Part shown: positions 18,168 to 27,404 of the stretch, one piece after another | Layout: each line of letters begins with the position of its first letter | Numbering within the stretch: the first letter of the stretch is position 1 | Made by a program: the position numbers and the translations under genes | The notes under the pieces: model-generated | What the model saw: the letters and a program-made list of their open reading frames with translations, nothing else | What the model was told of the DNA's origin: nothing | The model's database searches: none | From: Streptosporangium amethystogenes | GTDB taxonomy: Bacteria > Actinomycetota > Actinomycetes > Streptosporangiales > Streptosporangiaceae | DNA: 64,000 nucleotides | Direction: 5' to 3' | Assembly (NCBI RefSeq): GCF_000721075.1 | Contig: NZ_JOEQ01000015.1 | Coordinates: 62,001 to 126,000 of the forward strand

Positions 18168-19799
18168 TCAGCCGAGGGCGCGCAGGAAGTCGGCGGCCAC
18201 CGGGGCGGCGACCGCCCCGCCGCCGGAGCCCTCCTCGACGATCACCGCGAAGGCCAGGTCGCCGCGGAAGCCGATGAACCAGGCGTGGGTTTTCAGGTCG
18301 TCCTGCGAGCCGTACTCGGCGGTCCCGGTCTTGCCCCGGGTGCCCCGGGGCAGGCCCGCGTCCTTCGCCGTTCCCTTGGTGACCACCGCGGACATCATCT
18401 GGTGCATGCCAGGCATGACGGCCTCGGGGAGCACCTGAGGCTCGACCTTCTGCTTGACCGAGGGGACCAGGGTCGGCGGGCGCCAGGTGCCGTCGGCCAG
18501 CGCGGCGGCCACCGAGGCCATCATCAGCGGGCTGGCGGTGATCCGGCCCTGCCCGAAGGACTCCGCGGCCAGCTCCGCGTCGCTCTGGGCTCTGGGGAAG
18601 CTGCCCTTGGCGGCCGGGACGCCGATGCTGAGCTGCTTGTTGAAACCGAACAGCTCCGCGGTGCTCAGCAGCTTGTCGGCGCCCAGCCGCTCCTTGGCGA
18701 GGGGCGCGAAGGTGGTGTTGCAGGAGTGGGCGAAGGAGTCGGACAGCGACACCGAACCGTAGGCGGCGTGGTGGGAGTTACGGATCGGCAGGCCGCCGAC
18801 CTTGACGTCCTTGGGGCAGGTGACCCGATCGCCTGGGTTCATCCCCTCGGCCAGCAGCCCCACGGCGGTGACCGCCTTGAAGGTCGAGCCGGGGGGATAG
18901 TTGCCGTCCAGCGCCCGGTTGAAGCCGCCCTTGTTGTTCACCACCGAGAGGATCTCGCCTGTCGAGGGTTTGATCGCGACCAGCGCGGTGGTCTGCTTCA
19001 GGTCGCGGACCGCCTCGACCGCGGCTCGCTGGACCCGCATGTCCAAGCTGGTCTCCAGGTTCTCGCCGGCCTCGCCCTCGATCTTGCCGAGCGTCTTGAC
19101 GGTCTTCTTGTCCGCGCCGACGAGTTCGACCTCGGTGTCGGGGGTGCCGGCCAGGCGCTTTTGGAAGGTGCTCTGCAACCCGCTCGCGCCGACCGCGTCG
19201 CCGACCTTGTAGGGGACCCCCAGTTTCGCGGCGCTCTTCGCCGTGGCCTTCTCCAGGTAGCCGACGAGCTGCTGCACCGAGCCGCCCACGTCGGCGCCGT
19301 CGATGCGGGCGCCGTCGGCGGAGGTGATCGCGGCACGCTCCGGCCACTTCGTTCTCAGCGCGAAGGCGGTGGTCGTGGTCAGGTCGGGGTGGACGGCACT
19401 GGGCGACCACCTGACCCGCCAGTGCCGGTCGACGACCGCCAGGTCGACGCTGCCGGAGTAACTCCACTCACCGACGTCCTTCAGCTTCAGCGTCGCGGTG
19501 TAGGAGGCCTGGCCGGTGCCGTCCCCGGTCTCACGCACCCCGTCGAGCCGTACCACGGTGTTCTCCACGGCCAGGGCCTTGCGCATGTTGTCGTACGTCG
19601 TGGTGAGCGCCGGATCCGGCGCCCCCAGCTCGGCGCGCATACCCGCCAGGTCGCCGCTCTGCCAGGCGCTGACGAATCGCTGTGCGGTCTCCTGGGGTGT
19701 GCCCCTGGTGTGCAGGTACCACCAGGCGCCGCCGCCGGCGGCCCCCGCCACCAGCACGACGGCCGCCGATGTGATCGCGATCGTTCTGCCCCGTGCCAC
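18168..19799 (-). CDS. Penicillin-binding protein with NTF2-like (MecA_N) domain, class B transpeptidase
   Basis: A 543-residue membrane-anchored cell-wall transpeptidase. An N-terminal transmembrane helix (residues 8-27) precedes an NTF2-like MecA_N domain (~35-150), a PBP dimerisation region (~155-240) and the transpeptidase domain. The active-site motifs are all present: STFK around residue 305, SCN around 360 and KTGT around 490. It starts at GTG 19799 after GGGGGGATC. It cross-links peptidoglycan outside the membrane, and the MecA_N domain is typical of beta-lactam-tolerant-type PBPs and of actinobacterial PbpA-like proteins. A standalone gene. Confidence 0.93.
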   Translation of the reverse strand: MARGRTIAITSAAVVLVAGAAGGGAWWYLHTRGTPQETAQRFVSAWQSGDLAGMRAELGAPDPALTTTYDNMRKALAVENTVVRLDGVRETGDGTGQASYTATLKLKDVGEWSYSGSVDLAVVDRHWRVRWSPSAVHPDLTTTTAFALRTKWPERAAITSADGARIDGADVGGSVQQLVGYLEKATAKSAAKLGVPYKVGDAVGASGLQSTFQKRLAGTPDTEVELVGADKKTVKTLGKIEGEAGENLETSLDMRVQRAAVEAVRDLKQTTALVAIKPSTGEILSVVNNKGGFNRALDGNYPPGSTFKAVTAVGLLAEGMNPGDRVTCPKDVKVGGLPIRNSHHAAYGSVSLSDSFAHSCNTTFAPLAKERLGADKLLSTAELFGFNKQLSIGVPAAKGSFPRAQSDAELAAESFGQGRITASPLMMASVAAALADGTWRPPTLVPSVKQKVEPQVLPEAVMPGMHQMMSAVVTKGTAKDAGLPRGTRGKTGTAEYGSQDDLKTHAWFIGFRGDLAFAVIVEEGSGGGAVAAPVAADFLRALG

Positions 19800-19871
19800 G
19801 TGATCCCCCCAGCTCTCGGTGCCCCAGGGCCGCAGCCTAGCGTGACCTACGCGAGATATTCCGATAAATGA

Positions 19872-20522
19872 TCATTTGCCCTGTGTACGGCTGGGTGCGT
19901 AGCTCGTCGCGTACTCCTGACCGGACAGCTCCTGGATCGCGGCCATGATCTCGTCGGTCACCCTGCGCCGGTCGCGCGCGCTCGTCTCGGAGCCGGTGAA
20001 GGTCATCGGCTTGCCGATGCGGACGCTCACCCGGCCCGGCCTGGGCCTCGCGGCACCGATCGGCAGCACCCTGTCGGTGCCCTCCATCGCCACCGGGACC
20101 ACCGGCGCGCCGGTGGCCAGGGCCAGCCAGGAGACGCCGACCTTGCCCCGGTAGAGGCGGCCGTCGGGAGAGCGGGTGCCCTCGGGGTAGATGCCGAACA
20201 GCTCGCCGTCGCCGAGCACCTTCGCCGCCGCGTCGAGCATGTCCTGGGCCGAGGTGGGGCTCTGCCGGTCGATGCTGATCTGGCCGGTGGCGCGCATCCA
20301 CATCGCGGTGACGGGGTTACCCGTGAAGTACTCGGCCTTGGCGACGAAGCGTACCTGGCGCTTGAGCACCAGCGGCAGGAAGGTCGAGTCGAGGATCGAC
20401 AGATGGTTGGAGGCCATGATGGCCGGGCCCGTGGCGGGAACGTGCTCATGCCCGATGACCGTGGTCGGCCAGAGCAGATGCAGGATCGGAGCGCTGACGG
20501 TCTTGGTCAGGCGATAGAGCAC
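19872..20522 (-). CDS. plsC: 1-acyl-sn-glycerol-3-phosphate acyltransferase
   Basis: A 216-residue PlsC-type acyltransferase that converts lysophosphatidate to phosphatidate at the membrane. The catalytic HX4D motif is NHLSILD, the FVAKAEYF and GIYPEGTRS blocks bind the phosphate, and VPVAMEGTDRVLP completes the family pattern. It starts at GTG 20522 with GAGGAGA upstream. A paralogous acyltransferase of related specificity cannot be excluded. Confidence 0.9.
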   Translation of the reverse strand: MLYRLTKTVSAPILHLLWPTTVIGHEHVPATGPAIMASNHLSILDSTFLPLVLKRQVRFVAKAEYFTGNPVTAMWMRATGQISIDRQSPTSAQDMLDAAAKVLGDGELFGIYPEGTRSPDGRLYRGKVGVSWLALATGAPVVPVAMEGTDRVLPIGAARPRPGRVSVRIGKPMTFTGSETSARDRRRVTDEIMAAIQELSGQEYATSYAPSRTQGK

Positions 20523-21011
20523 GGACTCTCCTCATGAGACGGGTTCACCACACTAGGTGGTGGCCCGACGGCCGACGGTTGTACGCAACCGCACAAGCGG
20601 AGCCGCCGGATTTGTAGTCCTCCTCCAACAGCGTGGCTCTTTTCCGGGGCGAGACCGATGAAATCCTCCGGTCGGGTCCGGTGAAAAAGAAACGTCCCGC
20701 GAGCCCTGGGGGCTCGCGGGACGCGACGTTTTGGTGCCGATGTGGCGGTCGCCTCCTCGGCGAGAGGCACAACACGGCTCCAGCCGAACGGTATTCCGTG
20801 AAGGCGGTAATTTGCGGCCCGGGGGACACAAACCACATCGGCACGATCACTCTAACGGACGTCCGCCGGTGGTTATTCCGCTTCTCCCGTCACCGGCGTG
20901 TCAGATATGGCGGGCGGCCTCCGGCCACCCCCAGCTCACGGCGGGAATCGGACTCCGCCGCCCCCGCCGCGCGATGTCCCGGAGCGTGGCACGATCTCGC
21001 GGCGTGCGGCC
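20523..21011. other. Intergenic region between acyltransferase and rhamnulokinase
   Basis: Nearly 490 bases. The recognisable element is the strong terminator at 20693-20723. The rest should hold the acyltransferase promoter and the 3' end of the rhaB transcript. No gene is supported. Confidence 0.5.
20693..20723 (-). terminator. Intrinsic terminator of the rhaB/LacI transcript
   Basis: A perfect 13-bp stem (CGTCCCGCGAGCC with its complement) closes a 5-base loop. Reading on the minus strand it is followed at once by TTTCTTTTTC, a classic U-tract, rare in such GC-rich DNA. On the plus strand a shorter TTTT follows after CGACG. It lies about 290 bases after the rhaB stop. Confidence 0.8.
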
Positions 21012-22430
21012 TCATCCGCCGGCCAGCCGGGCCTCCGCACGGGCCCATGGCTCGTCGCCCCCTTCGGGGAGGTAGGTGACCAACTGCTCGCTCTGCCGCA
21101 CCAGGGCGCGGATATCGGAGACCACCCCTTGGGCGCGGGCCTGGACCAGGGCGTTGCCGAGGGCGGCGGCCTCCACCGGCCCGGCGACCACGGGCAGGCC
21201 GGTCGCATTGGCGGTCATCCGGCAGAGCAGCGCGTTGCGGGCACCGCCGCCGACCACGTGCACGACCTCCACGTCCTGGCCGCTGAGGCGTACGGCGTCG
21301 CGGAGCGTACGCCGGTAGGCCAGGGCCAGGCTCTCCAGCACGCACCGTACGGTTTGCGCCTGTCCCCGCGGGGGCCGCTGGCCGGTCCGCTCGCAGTAGG
21401 TCGCGATCCGGGCCGGCATGTCGCCGGGGGGCATGAAGACCGGGTCGTCCGGGTCGATCACCGCCTGGAACGGGCCGGCCTGCGCGGCGGCGTCGAGCAG
21501 GCCGGCCACGTCGGTCTCGCCCCAGGTGCGCATGCACTCCTGCAGAATCCACAGACCCATCACGTTGCGCAGGTATCGGACGGTGCCGTCGAGGCCGCCC
21601 TCGTTGGTGAAGTTGGCCAGCCGGCTCTCCCCGGTCAGGACGGGCCCGGGGAGTTCGAGCCCGACCAGCGACCAGGTACCGGAGGAGATGTAGGCGAACC
21701 GTTCGGTGCTCGCGGGCACCGCCGCCACCGCGGAGGCGGTGTCGTGCGAGGCGACCGTGGTGATCGGGATGGAGTCCGGCAGCCCGGTCTCCGCGGCCAC
21801 CTCGGCCAGGAGCGTCCCGGCGGGCGCTCCGGGGTGCCGCAGCTCCGGTAGGAGCGCGGTCGGCAGCCCCAGTCGCTCTGCCAGCCCCCGGGCCCAGTCG
21901 CCGGTCCGCACGTCGTACAGGCCGGTGGTGGAGGCGTTGGTGACCTCCGCGCCGACGGAACCCGTCAGCCAGCGGGTCAGCAGGTCCGGGATCATCAGCA
22001 GCGTCTCGGCGCGGTCGAGATCCGGTTCGGCGAGCAGCTGGTAGACGGTGTTGAACGGCAGGAACTGCAAGCCGCCGACCTGGTAGAGGGTGTCGGCTCC
22101 CAGGTCGGCGACGACTCGCTCCATGATTCCGTTGGTCCGCCCGTCGCGGTAGTGCACCGGGTTGCCGATGAGCCGGCCCGCGCCGTCGAGCAGCCCGTAG
22201 TCGACGGCCCAGGAGTCGATGCCGATCGAGTCGACCGGCCCGGCCTCGCGAAGCCCGTCGAGCACCCCTCGATAGAGGGCGAGGATGTCCCAGTGCAGGG
22301 TGCCGTCGACCCGGACCGGGCGGTTGGCGAAGCGGTGCGCCTCGGTCAGGCTGATCCGCCCGCCCTCGATCCGCGCCGTCATCACCCGGCCGCTGGAGGC
22401 TCCCAGGTCGACCGCCGCGTAAACGCTCAT
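21012..22430 (-). CDS. rhaB: Rhamnulokinase
   Basis: A 472-residue FGGY-family sugar kinase that phosphorylates L-rhamnulose to L-rhamnulose 1-phosphate. The N-terminal phosphate loop is VDLGASSGRV. GIDSWAVDYGLLD, the catalytic-Asp region HYRD, ASHDTASAV, YISSGTWSLVG and the FGGY-like signature HVVGGGARNALLCRMTAN are all in order. It lies 50 bases downstream of the LacI gene on the same strand and opposite the rhamnose transporter operon, which fixes the substrate assignment. Confidence 0.93.
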   Translation of the reverse strand: MSVYAAVDLGASSGRVMTARIEGGRISLTEAHRFANRPVRVDGTLHWDILALYRGVLDGLREAGPVDSIGIDSWAVDYGLLDGAGRLIGNPVHYRDGRTNGIMERVVADLGADTLYQVGGLQFLPFNTVYQLLAEPDLDRAETLLMIPDLLTRWLTGSVGAEVTNASTTGLYDVRTGDWARGLAERLGLPTALLPELRHPGAPAGTLLAEVAAETGLPDSIPITTVASHDTASAVAAVPASTERFAYISSGTWSLVGLELPGPVLTGESRLANFTNEGGLDGTVRYLRNVMGLWILQECMRTWGETDVAGLLDAAAQAGPFQAVIDPDDPVFMPPGDMPARIATYCERTGQRPPRGQAQTVRCVLESLALAYRRTLRDAVRLSGQDVEVVHVVGGGARNALLCRMTANATGLPVVAGPVEAAALGNALVQARAQGVVSDIRALVRQSEQLVTYLPEGGDEPWARAEARLAGG

Positions 22431-22480
22431 CTGTCATTCACCACTCGTGGTCAGGTGGCCGCCGCCGTCCCGTCCGCCTC

Positions 22481-23488
22481 TCAGCCGGTGGACTCGCGGG
22501 CGACCAGTTCGGGCTGGAACATGATCTGCCGGTGGGCGTGCTCGCCGGGGTTGCCGCATTCGTCCAGCAGCAGTTCGGTGGCGATCCGCCCGAGTTCGTA
22601 GGTGGGCTGACGGATCGAGCTCAGCGACACCGCCGAGGCCACCGCGAAGTCGATGTCGTCGTAGCCGATCAGGGCCACCTCGCCGGGCACGCCGACCCCG
22701 GCCTGGTGCAGGCCGCGCAGTACGCCGAGGGCGAGCATGTCGTTGGCGCAGAAGATCGCCTCGGGCAGCCGCCCGGAGCGGACCAGCCGCTCCGCCGCCT
22801 CCTGGCCCGCCCGCGCGGTCATCGCGGGCATCTGCACCGTCTCCAGCGCGGTCGCCGGGGCGAGGCCCGCGGCGGTGAGAGCCAGCTCCACGCCCCGTCT
22901 GCGGTCCGCGCACTGCCGGATGGTCAGCGGGCCGGTGATGTGGTGGATGTTCCGCGCGCCGCGCTCCAGCAGGTGGCGGGTGGCCAGCCGGCCGCCCGCC
23001 ACGTCGTCGACGCTCACCGAGCACAGGTCGGGCCGGTACGCCGGATGGTCGACCAGCACCACGCTGATGCCGTGCTCGCGCAACCCGTCGAGCCGCCGTG
23101 GATCGTCGTCCGACGGCGTGATCAGCACGCCGCGTACCCGATGTTCGGCGAACACACGCAGGTTGTGCTCCTCCTTGGTGCGGGAACCTCCCGAGTTGCC
23201 GAGGATCACCGCGTAGCCGAGTTCGCTGGCGACCTCCTCGGCGCCCGCGGCGACGTCGGTGAAGAACGGATTGCCGATGTCCATGAGCGACAGCCCGATG
23301 GTCCGGCTGTGCCCGGCGCGCAGGGTCGAGGCGGAGCCGTGCCGGACGAAGCCGAGCTCGCGGATCGCGCGCCTGACGCGTTCCCGGGTCTCGGGGGCGA
23401 CCCGCTCCGGCCGGTTGAGCACATTGGACACCGTGCCGGGGGAGACCCGGGCGATCCGAGCGACCTCCTTGATGCCGACGCCGCTCAC
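22481..23488 (-). CDS. LacI-family repressor of the rhamnose operon
   Basis: The N-terminal HTH of LacI type is GIKEVARIARVSPGTVSNVLNRPERV, followed by a periplasmic-binding-protein-like effector domain (TIGLSLMDIGNPFFTDVAAGAEEVA, ... IGYDDIDFAVASAVSLSSIRQP). GTG 23488 has a GGGGGG site 6 bases upstream, whereas the ATG at 23512 has none. Divergent transcription from the rhamnose ABC operon and boxes at 23516-23532 and 23671-23688 suggest repression of both units, relieved by L-rhamnose or an intermediate (inference). Confidence 0.92.
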   Translation of the reverse strand: MSGVGIKEVARIARVSPGTVSNVLNRPERVAPETRERVRRAIRELGFVRHGSASTLRAGHSRTIGLSLMDIGNPFFTDVAAGAEEVASELGYAVILGNSGGSRTKEEHNLRVFAEHRVRGVLITPSDDDPRRLDGLREHGISVVLVDHPAYRPDLCSVSVDDVAGGRLATRHLLERGARNIHHITGPLTIRQCADRRRGVELALTAAGLAPATALETVQMPAMTARAGQEAAERLVRSGRLPEAIFCANDMLALGVLRGLHQAGVGVPGEVALIGYDDIDFAVASAVSLSSIRQPTYELGRIATELLLDECGNPGEHAHRQIMFQPELVARESTG

Positions 23489-23515
23489 CCGTTGCCCCCC
23501 TTGACCCGGCATAGA

Positions 23516-23532
23516 TTAAAACGTGTTACACG
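23516..23532. promoter_or_regulatory. LacI-type half-conserved operator
   Basis: TTAAAACGTGTTACACG holds a central CG with AAAACG on one side, like the perfect box at 23671-23688. It sits 28 bases upstream of the repressor's GTG, suited to autoregulation. Confidence 0.4.
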
Positions 23533-23629
23533 ATGTCGACAAGACCTTACTCAAAGATGGCGGTAGGCCTACCATCCCCCTGCCTGCGTAGTTGTCGTAA
23601 CGCGTTGGAAACGAGACCTTCACCACCCA

Positions 23630-23659
23630 TTGACAATGCCGGACGCTGCGGTTTAGCGT
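23630..23659 (+). promoter_or_regulatory. Sigma-70 promoter of the rhamnose transport/catabolism operon
   Basis: TTGACA at 23630-23635 and TAGCGT at 23654-23659 are spaced by 18 bases, a near-consensus housekeeping promoter. The predicted transcription start (~23666) is directly before the LacI-type box and 40 bases before the first gene. Confidence 0.6.
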
Positions 23660-23670
23660 CCGGTCAGTCT

Positions 23671-23688
23671 TCTAAAACGTTTTTAGAG
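23671..23688. promoter_or_regulatory. LacI-family operator in front of the rhamnose operon
   Basis: AAAACGTTTT forms a perfect 10-bp palindrome, flanked by TCT and TAGAG, with the central CG characteristic of LacI boxes. Its position just downstream of the predicted transcription start is the classic repression site. Confidence 0.65.
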
Positions 23689-23705
23689 CAGGGAAGGGGT
23701 GTGGC

Positions 23706-25250
23706 GTGGTGACCGCACCGGGCGAAGGGGAGGCGCCACTCGGGCCGCCCCCCGACGGGGCCCCTCCGGTCCTGGCACTGGCCGGGGTCAGCAAGGCGTT
23801 CGGCGCCGTGCAGGCGTTGCGCGAGGTCTCTCTGAACCTTTACGCCGGAGAGGCGCACGCGCTCGCTGGGGAGAACGGCGCGGGGAAGTCCACTCTGGTG
23901 AAGACCCTGGCCGGGGTGTACCGTCCGGACACCGGGCGGGTCCTGCTGGACGGGGAGCCGGTGGAGTTCGGCAGTCCGGCCGACGCCCAGCAGGCGGGCG
24001 TGGCCGTGATCTACCAGGAACCCACGATGTTCCCCGACCTGTCGGTCGCCGAGAACATCTTCATCGGCCGGCAGCCCAAGGCCGCGCTCCGCCGCATCGA
24101 CCGCAGGGCCATGCACGACCGGGCCGCCGAGCTGTTCGAACGGCTCGGCGTGGCGCTCGACCCCGAGCAGCCGGCCCGCGGCCTGTCCATCGCCGACCAG
24201 CAGCTCGTGGAGATCGCCAAGGCACTCTCCCGGGACGCCCGGGTGCTGATCATGGACGAACCCACCGCGGCGCTGTCCGGCAACGAGGTGACCCGGCTGT
24301 TCAACGTGGTCAAGGCGCTGCGCGAGCAGGGGTGCGCGGTGCTGTTCATCTCGCACCGCCTGGACGAGATCTTCGAGCTCTGCCAGCGGGTCACCACGCT
24401 GCGTGACGGCGGCTGGATCGCCAGCGAACCCGTCGCGGGCCTGACCCACGACGACCTGATCCGCCGGATGGTCGGCCGCGACCTCGACAACCTCTATCCC
24501 AAGCAGGAGACCGAGGTCGGCGAGGTCGCCCTCAAGGTCGGCCGGCTCACCCGTGAGGGCGTGTTCACCGACGTCTCCTTCGAGGTGCGGCGAGGCGAGA
24601 TCGTGGCACTGGCGGGGCTGGTCGGCGCCGGGCGCAGCGAGGTCGCCCGGGCCGTCTTCGGAGTGGACCGCTGGGACGCCGGGACCGTGGAGGTCAACGG
24701 AGAGCGGCTGCCGCCCGCGTCCCCGACCGCCGCGATGTCCGCGGGCCTGGCCCTGGTCCCCGAGGACAGGCGTCAGCAGGGACTGGTGATGGACCACTCG
24801 ATCGAGCGCAACATCGGCATCACCGGCCTGAAGGCGCTGCGCCGTGGCCCGGTGATATCCCGGGCCGCCGAGCGGGACCGTGCCCGTGACTGGGCCATCC
24901 GGCTCCAGCTCAAGTTCAACCGGCTGTCGGACGCGGTGAATGTGCTCTCCGGCGGCAACCAGCAGAAGGTCGTGCTGGGCAAGTGGTTGTCCACCAAGCC
25001 CGACGTGCTCATCATCGACGAGCCCACCCGGGGCATCGACGTGGGCACCAAGGCCGAGGTGCACCGCCTGCTGTCCCAGCTGGCCGCCGACGGGCTCGCC
25101 GTGCTGATGATCTCCTCCGATCTGCCCGAGGTGCTGGGCATGGCCGACCGGGTGCTCGTCATGCAGGAGGGGCGGCTCGTCGCCGAGATCCCGCGGGAGC
25201 GGGCCACCGAGGAGAGCGTGATGACCGCGGCGACCGGAGGGACCTCGTGA
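23706..25250 (+). CDS. Rhamnose ABC transporter ATP-binding protein
   Basis: A 514-residue protein with two fused ATPase domains, typical of CUT2-class sugar importers (RbsA/RhaT). The first domain has [24 protein letters not shown] and [10 protein letters not shown]. The second has a degenerate Walker A (GLVGAGRSE), [15 protein letters not shown] and [11 protein letters not shown], the usual asymmetry of the class. It starts at GTG 23706 (a second GTG follows directly). First gene of the operon. It powers uptake through the two permeases encoded next. Confidence 0.93.
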   Translation: MVTAPGEGEAPLGPPPDGAPPVLALAGVSKAFGAVQALREVSLNLYAGEAHALAGENGAGKSTLVKTLAGVYRPDTGRVLLDGEPVEFGSPADAQQAGVAVIYQEPTMFPDLSVAENIFIGRQPKAALRRIDRRAMHDRAAELFERLGVALDPEQPARGLSIADQQLVEIAKALSRDARVLIMDEPTAALSGNEVTRLFNVVKALREQGCAVLFISHRLDEIFELCQRVTTLRDGGWIASEPVAGLTHDDLIRRMVGRDLDNLYPKQETEVGEVALKVGRLTREGVFTDVSFEVRRGEIVALAGLVGAGRSEVARAVFGVDRWDAGTVEVNGERLPPASPTAAMSAGLALVPEDRRQQGLVMDHSIERNIGITGLKALRRGPVISRAAERDRARDWAIRLQLKFNRLSDAVNVLSGGNQQKVVLGKWLSTKPDVLIIDEPTRGIDVGTKAEVHRLLSQLAADGLAVLMISSDLPEVLGMADRVLVMQEGRLVAEIPRERATEESVMTAATGGTS

Positions 25251-25314
25251 TCGGCAGGAACGAGGGCGCCGGAAAGCACGGTGCCCGGATCACGCGGCGG
25301 ACGGAGGAAGCCTC

Positions 25315-26337
25315 ATGAGCACCGTCACCGCCGGGCGGAGCACCCGGAATCTGGTGGACCTGGTCTTCCGGGCCCGCGAGCTGAGCATCGTGGCGGCACT
25401 GGCCGTCCTGGTCATCGTGACCGTGGGCGTCAACGGCAACTTCCTGTCCGAGCAGGGCGTCAAGGACATCTTCCTCAACGCCTCCATCCTGGTGCTGCTC
25501 GCCGTGGGCCAGTCCGTCGTGGTCATCACCCGCAACATCGACCTGTCCGTCGGCTCGGTCGTCGGCCTGGTGGCCTTCACCGTCGGAGACTTCCTCGCCG
25601 CCGACCACGGCAGGGGCATCGTCTTCGCGGTGGTCCTGGGGGTCGCGATCGGTGCGCTCTGCGGACTGGTCAACGGCCTGCTGGTCAGTTTCGGCCGAGT
25701 CCCGGCCCTGGTGGTGACGCTCGGCACGCTGTACGTGATCCAGGGCGTCGACCACTACATCGCCCACGGCAGGCAGATCAACGCCGTCGATCTCCCTCCG
25801 GCACTGCTGTCGCTGGGCAACGGCACGCTGTTCGGCATCCCGTACCTGCCGATGATCGCCGTCCTGGTGATGCTGGCCGTCGGCTACTACCTGCGCTCCT
25901 ACGCCTCTGGACGGGACTTCTACGCCATCGGCTCCAGCCCGGAGGCGGCGGCGCTGGCCGGGGTGTCCGTGCGGCGCCGCGTCATGGCGGCCTATCTCTT
26001 CAGCGGTGCGCTCGCCGGCCTGGCCGGGGTGCTCTGGCTCTCCCGGTTCGGCACCGTCGTCGCCGACGCCGCGAACGGCTGGGAACTTCAGGTGGTCAGC
26101 GCCGTCGTGGTCGGCGGCGTGGCGATCACCGGCGGTGTCGGCACCGTGTACGGCGCGGCCCTCGGCGCGCTGCTGCTCACCACGATCACCAGCGCGCTGG
26201 TCGTGCTCAAGGTCAGCCCGTTCTGGCAGCAGGCCATCACCGGCGCGTTGCTGCTTCTGGCGATCAGTGTCGACCGGCTGCTCGCCCTGCGGGTCGCGAG
26301 GGTACTGCGGAGGAGGAACTCCCGACATGGCTCCTGA
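25315..26337 (+). CDS. Rhamnose ABC transporter permease 1
   Basis: A 340-residue BPD_transp_2 (CUT2) permease with 8-10 helices. The conserved NIDLSVGSVVGLVAF, CGLVNGLLVSFGRVPALVVTLGTL and GGVAITGGVGTVYGAALGALLL are visible. ATG 25315 has GGAGGAAG before it. It overlaps the second permease by 11 bases, as expected for a heterodimeric channel. Confidence 0.93.
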   Translation: MSTVTAGRSTRNLVDLVFRARELSIVAALAVLVIVTVGVNGNFLSEQGVKDIFLNASILVLLAVGQSVVVITRNIDLSVGSVVGLVAFTVGDFLAADHGRGIVFAVVLGVAIGALCGLVNGLLVSFGRVPALVVTLGTLYVIQGVDHYIAHGRQINAVDLPPALLSLGNGTLFGIPYLPMIAVLVMLAVGYYLRSYASGRDFYAIGSSPEAAALAGVSVRRRVMAAYLFSGALAGLAGVLWLSRFGTVVADAANGWELQVVSAVVVGGVAITGGVGTVYGAALGALLLTTITSALVVLKVSPFWQQAITGALLLLAISVDRLLALRVARVLRRRNSRHGS

Positions 26338-27394
26338 CGTGAAGTCCGCCGGCGGCGCCGCGGACACGGCCGCTCCGCTCCTCGCCGGGCTGCCGGACCG
26401 TGGCGCGCCAGGCCGCCTCCTCCGCTGGGACCTGCTGGTCGGCCTGCTCCTGGTGCTCGTCTTCATCGGCGGCTCGGTGGGATCGCCCGGCTTCGCCAGC
26501 GTCGACAACCTGTCCTTCGCCCTCGGCGACCTCGGTGAGATCGCGTTGATCGCACTGGCGATGACCATGCTGGTCGTCGCCGCAGAGGTGGACCTGTCGG
26601 TGGCCTCCGTGCTCGGCCTGTCGAGCGCGCTGGTCGGCACCCTGTGGGACGCCGGCTGGGCGATCGAGACGATCATCCCGCTGGTGGTCGTGGTCGGTGC
26701 GGTGTGCGGCCTTGTCAACGGTCTGCTGGTGACCAGGCTGGGACTGCCCTCACTGGCGGTGACGATCGGCACGCTGGCGCTCTACCGGGGCCTGGCCTAC
26801 GTGGTGCTCGGGGACAGGGCCATCGCCGAGTTCCCGCAGCAGTACGCCTCCCTCGCCGTGGAGGATGTCCCCGGCACCCCGATCCCTTATCCGGTGGCGC
26901 TGTTCGTGCTGCTGGCGATCATCACCGGTGTCGTGCTGCACGCCACCGGATTCGGCCGCTCGCTGTTCGCGATCGGCGCCCAGGAGGAGGCCGCGCTGTT
27001 CGCCGGCATCCGGGTCAAGCGCATCAAGCTCATCCTGTTCGTGCTCTCCAGCACGGTCGCCGCCTTCGCCGGAGTGGTCTTCACCCTCCGCTACGGAAGC
27101 GCCCGCGCCGACAACGGCATGGGCCTGGAGCTGGCCGTCATCGCGGCCGTCCTGCTGGGCGGCGTCGACTTCGACGGCGGCAAGGGCACCCTCGGCGGGG
27201 TGATCGCCGGAGTGCTGCTCATCGGCCTCCTCCGCAACCTGCTCATGCTCAACGACGTGTCGACGGAGATCCAGTCGATCGTCACCGGACTCCTCCTGAT
27301 CATCTCGGTGATCACCCCGCGTCTCGTTGCCGTCATCGGGCAACGCCGGCGCCGTCCGTCACCTGTCCCATCGCCCACACCCCCCGCATCCTGA
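26327..27394 (+). CDS. Rhamnose ABC transporter permease 2
   Basis: A 355-residue BPD_transp_2 permease, paralogous to the preceding one. EVDLSVASVLGLSSALVG, CGLVNGLLVTRLGLPSLAVTIGTLALYRGLAYVVLG and GGVDFDGGKGTLGGVIAGVLLIGLLRNLL are the family landmarks. ATG 26327 follows AGGAGG and overlaps the upstream stop. The C-terminus is Pro/Arg-rich. Two different permeases are typical of bacterial rhamnose CUT2 importers. Confidence 0.92.
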   Translation: MAPDVKSAGGAADTAAPLLAGLPDRGAPGRLLRWDLLVGLLLVLVFIGGSVGSPGFASVDNLSFALGDLGEIALIALAMTMLVVAAEVDLSVASVLGLSSALVGTLWDAGWAIETIIPLVVVVGAVCGLVNGLLVTRLGLPSLAVTIGTLALYRGLAYVVLGDRAIAEFPQQYASLAVEDVPGTPIPYPVALFVLLAIITGVVLHATGFGRSLFAIGAQEEAALFAGIRVKRIKLILFVLSSTVAAFAGVVFTLRYGSARADNGMGLELAVIAAVLLGGVDFDGGKGTLGGVIAGVLLIGLLRNLLMLNDVSTEIQSIVTGLLLIISVITPRLVAVIGQRRRRPSPVPSPTPPAS

Positions 27395-27404
27395 GGAAGC
27401 GCTT

